DNA from: an uncultured Bacilli bacterium
GTDB lineage: Bacteria > Bacillota_I > Bacilli_A > RF39 > UBA660
Direction of reading: 5' to 3'
Length of the DNA stretch: 16,973 nucleotides
Assembly (NCBI GenBank): GCA_947630205.1
Contig: CANRGW010000011.1
Span: 1 to 16,973, forward strand
Below are positions 1 through 6,037 of this stretch, in pieces (the stretch's first letter is position 1; every line of letters starts with the position of its first letter). A program made the translations under genes and the position numbers. The notes under the pieces are model-generated. The model was not told the origin of the DNA and made no database searches. It saw only the letters and a program-made list of their open reading frames with translations.

Positions 1-206
1 CTATGGAACACGAAGAAACTAAAGAAATGTTAAGTTTGATTGATGTTTTAGTTGATGGAAAATTTGAAGAAGATTTAAAAGACCCTCTACTCTATTTTAG
101 AGGTTCTAGTAATCAACGTGTAATAGACATGAACAAAACTAGAAAAGCAGGTAAAGTTATCTTACATGAAAAAAATGCAAGGAGAGAAAGTAATAATGAA
201 AAATAA
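1..206 (+). CDS. nrdG: Anaerobic ribonucleotide reductase activating protein, C-terminal part
   Basis: This is the 3' end of a gene that begins before the window. The visible residues (about 67) contain a segment reading IDVLVDGKFEEDLKDP, then LLYFRGSSNQRVIDM, which is the characteristic C-terminus of NrdG. NrdG is the radical SAM activase that installs the glycyl radical on class III anaerobic ribonucleotide reductase NrdD. The iron-sulfur CxxxCxxC motif lies outside the window. The first in-frame ATG at 3 is probably internal, because NrdG proteins are usually 150-180 residues. The stop at 204-206 overlaps the start of dut at 196 by 11 bases, so the two genes are probably cotranscribed and translationally coupled. 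Both supply deoxynucleotides, which suits an anaerobe. Confidence 0.85.
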   Translation, partial: MEHEETKEMLSLIDVLVDGKFEEDLKDPLLYFRGSSNQRVIDMNKTRKAGKVILHEKNARRESNNEK

Positions 207-636
207 TAATTTAGAAATAAAAAAATTAGATGAAAAGGCTATAATCCCAACTTATGGAACAGAAGAGTCAGCAGGGGCTGATTTATATGCACTTATTGAT
301 AAAGACTTAAGTATCAATCCCGGTGAAACAGTTATGATTTCAACAGGTTTAGCAATGGCTATTCCTCATGGCTACGTTGGATTAATTTATGCTAGAAGTT
401 CACTTGGTTCTAAAAAAGGGCTTGCTCCTGCCAATAAAGTTGGCGTTATAGATGCTGACTATCGAGGAGAAATTAAAGTTGCTCTTCATAATCATTCTAA
501 AGAAATTCAAACAATTACACCTAATGAAAGAATTGCTCAAATAATATTTGCTCCTTATTTAAAAGTTAATTTTGTAGAAACAAAAGAACTTTCTGAAACT
601 ACTCGTGGTACTGGAGGATTTGGTTCAACCAACTAA
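196..636 (+). CDS. dut: dUTP diphosphatase (dUTPase)
   Basis: Hydrolyses dUTP to dUMP and pyrophosphate in the cytosol, keeping uracil out of DNA and feeding dTMP synthesis. All five motifs of the trimeric dUTPase family are present in the 146 residues: SAGADLYA (25-32), ARSSLGSKKGL (67-76), GVIDADYRGEI with catalytic Asp86 (83-93), RIAQIIFAPY (112-121) and the C-terminal TRGTGGFGS arm (136-144). Length is normal for the family. The ATG at 196 is preferred over the in-frame ATG at 166 because GGAG at 181-184 sits 11 bases before it and the 166 start would add a ten-residue basic extension before the family N-terminus. It overlaps the end of nrdG, suggesting a nucleotide-metabolism operon. A terminator overlaps its last codons. 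Confidence 0.95.
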   Translation: MKNNNLEIKKLDEKAIIPTYGTEESAGADLYALIDKDLSINPGETVMISTGLAMAIPHGYVGLIYARSSLGSKKGLAPANKVGVIDADYRGEIKVALHNHSKEIQTITPNERIAQIIFAPYLKVNFVETKELSETTRGTGGFGSTN

Positions 637-647
637 ATCCTTTTTTT
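616..647 (+). terminator. Rho-independent terminator of nrdG-dut
   Basis: GGATTT (616-621) pairs with AAATCC (635-640), and GTT (623-625) with AAC (631-633), around loop CAACC. Seven T follow (641-647). The stem includes the dut stop codon. Confidence 0.8.
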
Positions 648-648
648 C

Positions 649-677
649 TTGCATTTTTTATCTCCTTATCTTATAAT
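649..677 (+). promoter_or_regulatory. Sigma-A promoter of the 462-aa protein gene
   Basis: TTGCAT (649-654), a 17-base spacer and a perfect TATAAT (672-677). It starts directly after the dut terminator T-run and lies 28 bases before the ATG at 706. Expected transcription start is about 684. Confidence 0.8.
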
Positions 678-705
678 AGTCAAAGTGTCTAAAAAGGAGA
701 AATGC

Positions 706-2094
706 ATGAATAATAAAAATATTTTAGAAATATACTATAATTTTTTGAAAAAAAACAATAACATTTTAGAAGCGGCTCAATTAACTTATAAAATATACTT
801 AGAAGATGGTAATTATAAAACTGTTCAAGATTTTTTAAGTTTATTAACTAATATCATTAAGGAAAATACACCTGTAAAACCCTATTATGTTACTTTATTT
901 GATAATCTTTTAAATTTTCAAGGAGATGCAATTGCCTATTTAAAAAGTGAAAATCTTACAATAAATTTTTTAAGAATTAATCTTGAAAATTATCTACGTT
1001 TTTTTAATCCTGAAATATATATTCATAACAAAGAAGAATATAAAAAACTTTTAAAAATAATAACAGAATATAGTAATTACTTAAATGAAAAGAAAAAAAA
1101 TAGTAAATCAAGTGAAATCTATAATGCATATCTTGAAGAAATGCATAAAGGAAATGATATTAAAGTTATTATAGAAAATCTTGCTAAGAAATTGAATATT
1201 TCAAATGATGAATGTTTAAATGCATTGTTATTGCATATAGATAAACTAAAAATAGGACCTTTAGAAAAAATTTTTAATAGACTTATAAATTCTATTTATA
1301 TAAATGTAAATTATCCTTTAAAACGCGAAATTTATAAATCTAACATAACCCCATCCTATCTTATGGAACAACTTTATAACTTTTTAATGCTTTATAGACC
1401 TGATATTTTAAATGATAACAACTTATTATCTTATTTAAATATAGCAATTAAGGAATATAATGAATATTATCAAAATAAAAAGGAAAAAGAACAAAAAAAT
1501 AATGAAAAAACGCAAAAATCTATCCAATTAATAAATGATTTTATTAATTCCGGATATAGTGTAGAACGTTTTTGTTTAGGTAAAAAAATTACAATATCTG
1601 ATTTTAGAAACTATGCCCGTGTCATTAAAACTTTAGAGCATGATTTATATGAACAACTTCAAAATTGTATAATTGAAATATATAATCCTAAAAATTATCA
1701 AAACGTCATTTTCGAACTTTTAGAAATGATAAAAAGTAATGATTGTAATTTTAAATTTTTAGATGTCTTTTTTAAAACTATCTATGGTCCTAAAGAATTA
1801 ATCTCAATGGCCTCTTTATTTTTTAGTATAGAAGATATTAAATTATTAAAAAAGTATATTCCAACCAATAATAAAGAATTAGCCTTTTTTAAATACGATT
1901 ATGATATTAGTCTATTAGCCAAAACAAGATATACTTTTAATATAAATGGAGAAATGATTGAAGCAAGCGATGAAATTAAAAACAAAGTTTTAGAAGAAAT
2001 GCAAGAAAAGTATATTCCTTTTGACAGTAAATTTTATACCGAACTTCTAAGAAGACGTTGTATAGAAATGCAAACTAAAAAAGAGAAAAGATAA
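706..2094 (+). CDS. Hypothetical protein, 462 aa, mostly helical
   Basis: I do not recognise this protein. The start at 706 follows AAGGAG (694-699); the upstream in-frame TTG at 649 lies inside the promoter and cannot be the start. The 462 residues show no signal peptide and no clear membrane segment, so it is probably cytosolic. It is rich in Asn, Lys, Ile, Leu and Glu with helix-favouring composition, and the N-terminal third (NNILEAAQLTYKIYLEDG) reads like helical-repeat packing. A short stretch around residues 275-310 (INDFINSGYSVERFCLGKKI, then TISDFRNYA) resembles a helix-turn-helix, which would allow DNA binding; this is weak inference. A basic charged C-terminus ends in KKEKR. It is monocistronic, with a strong promoter and its own terminator, suggesting steady expression. 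Base composition matches its neighbours. Confidence 0.75.
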   Translation: MNNKNILEIYYNFLKKNNNILEAAQLTYKIYLEDGNYKTVQDFLSLLTNIIKENTPVKPYYVTLFDNLLNFQGDAIAYLKSENLTINFLRINLENYLRFFNPEIYIHNKEEYKKLLKIITEYSNYLNEKKKNSKSSEIYNAYLEEMHKGNDIKVIIENLAKKLNISNDECLNALLLHIDKLKIGPLEKIFNRLINSIYINVNYPLKREIYKSNITPSYLMEQLYNFLMLYRPDILNDNNLLSYLNIAIKEYNEYYQNKKEKEQKNNEKTQKSIQLINDFINSGYSVERFCLGKKITISDFRNYARVIKTLEHDLYEQLQNCIIEIYNPKNYQNVIFELLEMIKSNDCNFKFLDVFFKTIYGPKELISMASLFFSIEDIKLLKKYIPTNNKELAFFKYDYDISLLAKTRYTFNINGEMIEASDEIKNKVLEEMQEKYIPFDSKFYTELLRRRCIEMQTKKEKR

Positions 2095-2119
2095 ACAAAA
2101 TTTAAGTTTTGTTTTTTTT
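2093..2119 (+). terminator. Rho-independent terminator after the 462-aa gene
   Basis: AAACAAAA (2093-2100) pairs with TTTTGTTT (2107-2114) around a six-base loop, and the T-run continues to 2119. The stem begins within the stop codon. It is an all-A/T stem apart from one G-C pair. Confidence 0.65.
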
Positions 2120-2146
2120 CATGCTTTTAAAGTATTTTCATATAAT
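2117..2146 (+). promoter_or_regulatory. Candidate promoter of the LysM gene
   Basis: TATAAT at 2141-2146 is a perfect -10, 14 bases before the start at 2161. The -35 is weak: TTTCAT at 2117-2122 gives an 18-base spacer. Confidence 0.5.
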
Positions 2147-2160
2147 TAAAAGAGGTGAAT

Positions 2161-2550
2161 ATGGAAGAAAATATTTATATTGTTACAGAAAATGATAATT
2201 TATATGATATTGCTGAGAAATATAATACAACGGTTGGTATTTTAAAAGCATTAAATAATTTAGAAAGTAATATTTTACAAATTGGGCAAAAACTTAAATT
2301 ACCTAGTACAAAAGTTGAACAAAGTAATCCAAGTGATTATATAATTTATACTATTAAAAATGGTGATACTTTATATAACATTGCTAAGAATTATGAAATA
2401 TCTTTAGAAGAATTAATTAACTTTAATGAACAAGGTACTACTCTTTTAAATATTGGAGAACAATTATTAATTCCAATCAAAAATAAAACTAAAGATATAA
2501 CTTATGTAGTAAAACCCGGAGATACGATTTTTATGGGGAATAATGAATAA
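2161..2550 (+). pseudogene. LysM-repeat protein, 5' part, interrupted by the integrative element
   Basis: This is the left part of a peptidoglycan-binding LysM protein. The start at 2161 follows AGAGGTGA (2151-2158); a GTG at 2155 lies inside that site. Native sequence runs to the GG at 2518-2519. After that the reading frame continues for a few element-encoded codons (IFMGNNE) and stops at 2548. Residues 5-48 and 62-105 are complete LysM domains ending in IGQKLKLP and IGEQLLIP. A third begins at about 114 (TYVVKPGDT) and is cut at its conserved Gly-Asp-Thr. The rest lies at 7616-7886; joined, the gene encodes 209 residues with four LysM domains. There is no signal peptide, as in several spore-associated or non-classically exported LysM proteins. 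The truncated 129-aa form could still be made and keeps two repeats. Confidence 0.9.
2518..2535 (+). other. attL: left junction of the element
   Basis: Chromosomal LysM sequence ends AAAACCC, followed by crossover GG (2518-2519) and the element arm AGATACGATTTTTATG (2520-2535). The crossover position is inferred from the symmetry of the two element arms and from the restored LysM frame. GG is non-palindromic, as a serine-integrase core should be to fix orientation. GATAC (2521-2525) is also shared with the right junction, so a crossover in those bases is the alternative. Confidence 0.75.
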
Positions 2551-2603
2551 TGATTTAAAAATTCGTACATTATTTATATATGTTTTATTATATAAGTGTT
2601 TTA

Positions 2604-2632
2604 TTGACAAAACATGTGAAAAATGATATATT
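2604..2632 (+). promoter_or_regulatory. Promoter of the radical SAM gene
   Basis: Consensus TTGACA (2604-2609), a 17-base spacer and TATATT (2627-2632) preceded by an extended -10 TGA (2624-2626). It implies a leader of about 70 bases. TTCTAT (2649-2654) and ATAGAA (2661-2666) can form a small hairpin there. The promoter is inside the element, so the gene moves with its own expression signals. Confidence 0.85.
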
Positions 2633-2708
2633 AATGCAAATTTTGAAGTTCTATGTAAAAATAGAAATCATTCTAAAATAAGTCAATAAGAAATAAGGTG
2701 AATTATAA

Positions 2709-3662
2709 ATGATATTAGATGTAAATAAAGTTAAATTAGTTGCATTGTATACAGGTAATAAAGGATATAAATTTTGTACTTGTAAATGTCCATGTTGTTC
2801 ACAAAAAAATGTTGGAGGTAATTATCAAGGAACCATAGAACAAGTGAATACTTTATTAGATATATTTACAGGATTAACATATTTGTATTTGTTTGGTAAT
2901 CCAGATCCTACTGTTGATACAGAATTTTGTAATGAAGCTGCTCGTGTTGCAATAAAACGAGGAAAAAATGTATCTTTTTCAACTTCTGGTGTTGGAGGAT
3001 TAAAAAAAATTAAGCAATTATTATATAATATTCCAACAGAGGTAGTTGGTTATATTTCATATAGCATCGATACTGTTGATCCAGAAAAAATGTCAATGTT
3101 AAAAGGTATAAAATATCCATGGAATGATGCAATTGAAGGGATAAAATGGGCAATTAGTAATGGATACAAAACCAAAATACAACCAACTTTATGGTCTTCA
3201 AATTACGAAGATGTTTATCCTATAATTGAATATTTTTCTAAATTAGGTGTCGATTGGGTGAGTTTTGATATAGGATCTATTGAAAATAATAATTTGCCTA
3301 CGCACAACCATTTAACCGTTGAACAAATGAAATTCGTTCATTCACAAATTGATAAAGCAGCAAAAGAATATGGCGTTCATGTTGAGTGTCCGACAATATA
3401 TAGTGAATGTGGTAATAATAACCCGGCTAAATGGTATTGTATGAATCCAGAAATTTGTTATAACTGGCTAGCATTTTTAAAGGAAAATGGAGTTTATGCT
3501 ACTCACGTTCCTATTTTATCAGAGTTTGATGATAAATATTGTTATGATATTACCAAACCTATAGAAGTAGAAAAAATGCCAAAATCAAATTATTGTCCAG
3601 CTTCTTCAAGAACTGCACCGGTTAAAACACTTTGCAGATACATATCAAAAACATGGAATTAA
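2709..3662 (+). CDS. Radical SAM protein with cysteine-rich C-terminal half
   Basis: A 317-residue protein starting after AAGGTG (2695-2700). The radical SAM iron-sulfur motif CxxxCxxC is met by Cys23, Cys27 and Cys30 within FCTCKCPCC; two extra cysteines (25, 29) are interleaved. Family hallmarks follow: a GGE-like strand LYLFGNPDP (59-67), a TNG-like strand VSFSTSGVGG (88-97), and YISYSIDTVDPEK (115-127) with NGYKTKIQPT (151-160), as in the radical SAM barrel. Seven further cysteines at 227, 234, 244, 250, 278, 296 and 309 could bind an auxiliary cluster, as in SPASM or twitch domains, though I cannot match a known SPASM pattern. There is no signal peptide. The substrate is unknown. It has its own promoter and sits directly before a T-box-controlled prolyl-tRNA synthetase, which may hint at a proline, prolyl-tRNA or peptide substrate; this is inference only. 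NrdG is a different radical SAM family. Confidence 0.85.
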   Translation: MILDVNKVKLVALYTGNKGYKFCTCKCPCCSQKNVGGNYQGTIEQVNTLLDIFTGLTYLYLFGNPDPTVDTEFCNEAARVAIKRGKNVSFSTSGVGGLKKIKQLLYNIPTEVVGYISYSIDTVDPEKMSMLKGIKYPWNDAIEGIKWAISNGYKTKIQPTLWSSNYEDVYPIIEYFSKLGVDWVSFDIGSIENNNLPTHNHLTVEQMKFVHSQIDKAAKEYGVHVECPTIYSECGNNNPAKWYCMNPEICYNWLAFLKENGVYATHVPILSEFDDKYCYDITKPIEVEKMPKSNYCPASSRTAPVKTLCRYISKTWN

Positions 3663-3683
3663 TATTTTTAAACGTTAAAAAAC

Positions 3684-3712
3684 TTGTGAGTGATAAAATG
3701 ATGTGATATAAT
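3684..3712 (+). promoter_or_regulatory. Promoter of the T-box leader and proS
   Basis: TTGTGA (3684-3689), a 17-base spacer and perfect TATAAT (3707-3712) with an extended -10 TGA (3704-3706). The expected transcription start (about 3719) is a few bases before Stem I. Confidence 0.85.
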
Positions 3713-3720
3713 AAGTACAA

Positions 3721-3903
3721 ATCAGTGATGAAGGAATATTAATTAGTTAAGCGAGCTTGGTATAGTGTAAACAAGCTATGATACTATTTAATTCCTACCT
3801 TCAGAGTGAAATGAAAACATTTCCGGTGAATAGCCGTTATCAAAATTAAGTAAAATAAAAGGATGGCACCGTCTTTATGACTCCTTATTTGCTATCCTTT
3901 TTT
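3721..3903 (+). promoter_or_regulatory. T-box riboswitch, proline specifier (CCU)
   Basis: A transcription-attenuating leader that senses uncharged tRNA. Stem I: kink-turn AGTGA (3724-3728), GAAGG (3730-3734) pairing CCTTC (3798-3802), an upper helix of TTAATTAGT (3739-3747) with ACTATTTAA (3783-3791), and distal AGCTTG/CAAGCT. The distal bases AAGCGA and TATAGTG match the tRNA-elbow-binding loops of known glycine T-boxes. The specifier loop 3' strand is TTCCTA: CCT (3794-3796) followed by purine A3797 corresponds to a proline codon. GAAATG/CATTTC (3808-3823) forms Stem III. Antiterminator: AAGGA (3859-3863), bulge TGGCACC (3864-3870), GTC/GAC and TCCTT (3882-3886). The competing terminator is a 12-bp stem, 3857-3868 with 3890-3901, plus T-run. 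The variable T-box base is C, predicting discriminator G73 instead of the usual bacterial tRNA-Pro A73. Confidence 0.95.
3857..3903 (+). terminator. T-box regulated terminator hairpin
   Basis: AAAAGGATGGCA (3857-3868) pairs with TGCTATCCTTTT (3890-3901) over 12 bp including one G-U, and ends in a T-run to 3903. It sequesters the T-box bulge, so it excludes the antiterminator. Confidence 0.9.
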
Positions 3904-3925
3904 CTTTAAAGAAAGGGTGAACAAA

Positions 3926-5194
3926 ATGAGATTAAGTAGATTAAATATTAAAAAAATTAATTTAAATGATATTGATAGTAATTACTCTGGCCAGGATATT
4001 TTAATGAAACTAGGAGAATTATATCAATTTGAGAGTGGTATTTATGGTTATGGTAATTTATGGACAAAATTAGAAAGAATAGTTGAAAATATCATTATTG
4101 AAGAATTAGATAAGGTAGGTTGCATTCAAGTAGAATTTCCAAAACTTCAACCAAGAAAAATATGGGACCAATCAAGTAGATGGGATACATACACTAAAGA
4201 TGGAGATATAATGTTTACAATAAACAATAATTTAGGAGAATATGGACTTGCTCCAACTGCAGAGGAATGTGCTACTTTATTTGGTGCTAATAGATTATCA
4301 TCTTATAAAAATTTACCAGCCATTTATTACCAAATAGGAGAAAAGTTTAGAAAAGAAATTAGAACTAGAGGGTATTTATTTAGACCAAGAACTTTTGTTA
4401 TGATGGATGCTTATTCTTTTGATAAAACTGAAGAAGATATGCAAAAGACATACGAACTAATGCATCAAGTATATTTAAATATTTTTAAAAGATTAGGTAT
4501 CAAAATTATACCAACAGTTAGTGATAATGGAGTTATAGGTGGTAAAGTAGCAGAAGAGTTTCAAGCAATTACTAATTTAGGAGAAGATAAAACTCTTTAT
4601 GATGAAAAAAATGATATTGGTATTAACAAAGAAGTTTTAGAATTTGATAATAAAGATGAATATCTTAAACAATTAGGAGTAACTGATATTGCTAATTTAA
4701 AAGAATATAGTACTGTTGAATTAGGAAATAATTTCCAACTTGGAACAAAATATTCCGATGGTATGGAACTTTTCTATATGGATGAAAATAATGAGAAGAA
4801 ACCATATTATATGGGATGTTATGGAATTGGTCTAGGAAGAATAATTGCTTGTTTAATAGAAAATAATGTTATTAAAGAAAATGATAAAATTAAGGGTTTT
4901 GCATTACCATATGATATAGCACCTTATAAAGTACAAATAATATATAATGAAAATAACAAAGAAGAAGGAGAAAAACTATATAATTACTTACTTCAAAATA
5001 ATGTTAATGTAATAATTGATGATAGAGAAAATTTAAATATTGGTAATAGAATTAATGATGTTTATGTTTTAGGAACACCTAAAATGATAATATTGGGTAA
5101 CAAATTTAATGGAAATACTTATGAAGTAGAAGATACTAAAACAAAAGAAAAATTGATCGTTAAATATGAAGATATATTAAATATTTTTAGATAG
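3926..5194 (+). CDS. proS: Short prolyl-tRNA synthetase lacking the editing insertion
   Basis: A class II aminoacyl-tRNA synthetase predicted to attach proline to tRNA-Pro in the cytosol. The ATG at 3926 follows AAAGGGTGA (3912-3920). Motif 1 spans about 36-76. The Pro-pocket Thr111 and Glu113 lie in APTAEE. Motif 2 is FRKEIRTRGYLFRPRTF (141-157) with Arg142. Motif 3 is GCYGIGLGR with Arg305. The anticodon-binding domain occupies about 330-422 (IIDDRENLNIGNR). It has 422 residues against about 570 for typical bacterial ProRS: the INS editing domain between motifs 2 and 3 is reduced to about 40 residues, so mischarged Ala-tRNA-Pro could not be cleared in cis. INS-less ProRSs exist elsewhere. 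At the usual IGGSxSHEF motif it reads IGGKVAEEF, replacing a conserved His by Glu. Expression is induced by uncharged tRNA-Pro through the T-box. It may be an inhibitor-resistant duplicate or serve another proline pathway. Confidence 0.92.
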   Translation: MRLSRLNIKKINLNDIDSNYSGQDILMKLGELYQFESGIYGYGNLWTKLERIVENIIIEELDKVGCIQVEFPKLQPRKIWDQSSRWDTYTKDGDIMFTINNNLGEYGLAPTAEECATLFGANRLSSYKNLPAIYYQIGEKFRKEIRTRGYLFRPRTFVMMDAYSFDKTEEDMQKTYELMHQVYLNIFKRLGIKIIPTVSDNGVIGGKVAEEFQAITNLGEDKTLYDEKNDIGINKEVLEFDNKDEYLKQLGVTDIANLKEYSTVELGNNFQLGTKYSDGMELFYMDENNEKKPYYMGCYGIGLGRIIACLIENNVIKENDKIKGFALPYDIAPYKVQIIYNENNKEEGEKLYNYLLQNNVNVIIDDRENLNIGNRINDVYVLGTPKMIILGNKFNGNTYEVEDTKTKEKLIVKYEDILNIFR

Positions 5195-5221
5195 TTATAA
5201 TTTTTAATTTTATTAAATTTG

Positions 5222-5269
5222 ATCATCCTATACAATCTAATAGAAAATTTGATAGTAGGATGATTTTTT
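5222..5269 (+). terminator. Rho-independent terminator of proS
   Basis: ATCATCCTA (5222-5230) pairs with TAGGATGAT (5256-5264) over 9 bp with a long A/T-rich loop, followed by T to 5269. It lies 28 bases after the proS stop codon. Confidence 0.85.
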
Positions 5270-5488
5270 AATGCTTTAATATCTTATGATATCAATATTT
5301 ATATAATAATATCCTTTTTATCAACCTACGAAGTAAGATGAATTTCGTAAGTACGAAATAAGAATGACATATACACAAGTCCTTATTTTATATGGAAAAA
5401 CGCGTGCTGTTACACCATCTTCTTATCCTGCTGTTAGATAATTTGATTAATCATTAATGTTTTTATGATGTTAGACAAAATTTTCTAT
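5270..5488. other. Gene-free stretch with hairpins and a short higher-G+C patch
   Basis: No convincing gene lies between the proS terminator and the RHH-like remnant. TTTCGT (5343-5348) and ACGAAA (5353-5358) form a perfect hairpin, with another ACGAA at 5328-5332. AAATAAG (5356-5362) can alternatively pair with CTTATTT (5382-5388). TGCTGTTA is repeated directly at 5405-5412 and 5429-5436. A 25-codon frame (5364-5441) ends GKTRAVTPSSYPAVR and has noticeably higher G+C than the rest of the element, but it lacks a ribosome-binding site. It could be a gene remnant, a recombination or transfer site, or an unrecognised RNA. Confidence 0.4.
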
Positions 5489-5527
5489 AGTCAAAGATTT
5501 GACTTTTCTTTTTTGTAAAGATAACAT
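5489..5527 (+). promoter_or_regulatory. Promoter of the RHH-like gene with overlapping palindrome (candidate operator)
   Basis: TTGACT (5499-5504), a 17-base spacer and TAACAT (5522-5527) form a plausible promoter. The -35 is embedded in AGTCAAAGATTTGACT (5489-5504), whose 7-base arms are perfect inverted repeats. Ribbon-helix-helix repressors typically bind such palindromes over their own promoters. The hairpin followed by TTTTCTTTTTT (5505-5515) could instead act as a terminator. Confidence 0.55.
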
Positions 5528-5552
5528 GCATCATGCAAAGGAGATAATGTAT

Positions 5553-5687
5553 ATGAGAAGATTTAATTTATATTTACCTGAGAAATTATTTTAACAAATT
5601 AAATTACTTTCAAAATTCTATAATATTTCCATAACTAAATTAATGGTAGAATTATTAGAAATCGAATATATAGATATGAAAAAATAA
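5553..5687 (+). pseudogene. Small ribbon-helix-helix-like protein gene with an in-frame stop
   Basis: The ATG at 5553 follows AAGGAG (5538-5543). The frame reads MRRFNLYLPEKLF, meets TAA at 5592-5594, then continues QIKLLSKFYNISITKLMVEL and LEIEYIDMKK to TAA at 5685. The 43 sense codons on either side of the stop look like one CopG/Arc-type ribbon-helix-helix domain: a beta strand (RFNLYLP), helix (EKLF.QIKLLSKFY) and second helix (SITKLMVELLE). Such proteins usually repress their own promoter or regulate excision. The stop suggests the gene was inactivated after transfer; a sequencing error or strain variant is possible. It is preceded by a promoter with an overlapping palindrome. Confidence 0.6.
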
Positions 5688-5756
5688 ATAAGTTTATAAA
5701 AATGAAAGGGTTAAGTGAAGAATATGGAGATAATACTTTTTAATTTAATGGAGTTT

Positions 5757-5762
5757 TATAAT
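5757..5762 (+). promoter_or_regulatory. Candidate -10 upstream of the recombinase operon
   Basis: A perfect TATAAT at 5757-5762, but no good -35 at the right distance, so this is tentative. The stretch 5688-5857 otherwise holds only a 13-codon frame (5702-5743) that I do not accept as a gene. Confidence 0.3.
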
Positions 5763-5857
5763 AGTAAGTAATATTAATAGGTATGTTACAGGCATATCAA
5801 ATAATATTACTAAAACAAAATTTAAAACCATAGAATTTATTGGAGGTATTAAACTCT

Positions 5858-6037
5858 ATGGTTAAATACAAAGTTAATTTAAAATTCAAAGAAGATGGAA
5901 AATTTTTAAATGAAACAATAACTGAAGTATTAAAAATAGAACTAAGTAAAAAAATAAATGAGACTTGCAATATCTTAAAAAAGGAACTAACATTCAATCA
6001 TCCTCATTATTCCCAAAATGAAGGGAGTAGTAATTAA
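5858..6037 (+). CDS. 59-aa small protein coupled to the serine recombinase
   Basis: I do not recognise a named family. The ATG at 5858 follows GGAGGT (5842-5847) at good spacing; the in-frame TTG at 5840 overlaps that site. The protein reads as beta strand then helix: MVKYKVNLKFKEDGKFLNET (1-20), then a Lys/Glu-rich helix (ITEVLKIELSKKINETCNIL), then a short polar tail. Its stop TAA shares its last A with the recombinase ATG (TAATG at 6035-6039), so translation is coupled and the two are one operon. The size and position suit an accessory of the integrase, for example a recombination directionality factor needed for excision, but that is an inference from context. It is cytosolic, with no signal peptide or membrane segment. 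Confidence 0.75.
   Translation: MVKYKVNLKFKEDGKFLNETITEVLKIELSKKINETCNILKKELTFNHPHYSQNEGSSN

Noticed and set aside
649..705. N-terminal extension of the 462-aa protein from TTG at 649
   Set aside because: It overlaps a consensus promoter and precedes the AAGGAG site; the ATG at 706 is better placed.
3663..5552. Possible tRNA-Pro carried by the element to match the G73 T-box
   Set aside because: I found no T-arm GTTCGANTC-like sequence or cloverleaf in the non-coding parts of the element.
5702..5743. 13-codon frame MKGLSEEYGDNTF
   Set aside because: No ribosome-binding site and too short to support; it might be decayed element sequence.
5797..5997. 66-aa frame on the - strand
   Set aside because: It is antisense to the small protein coupled to the recombinase, with shadow-like composition and no ribosome-binding site.
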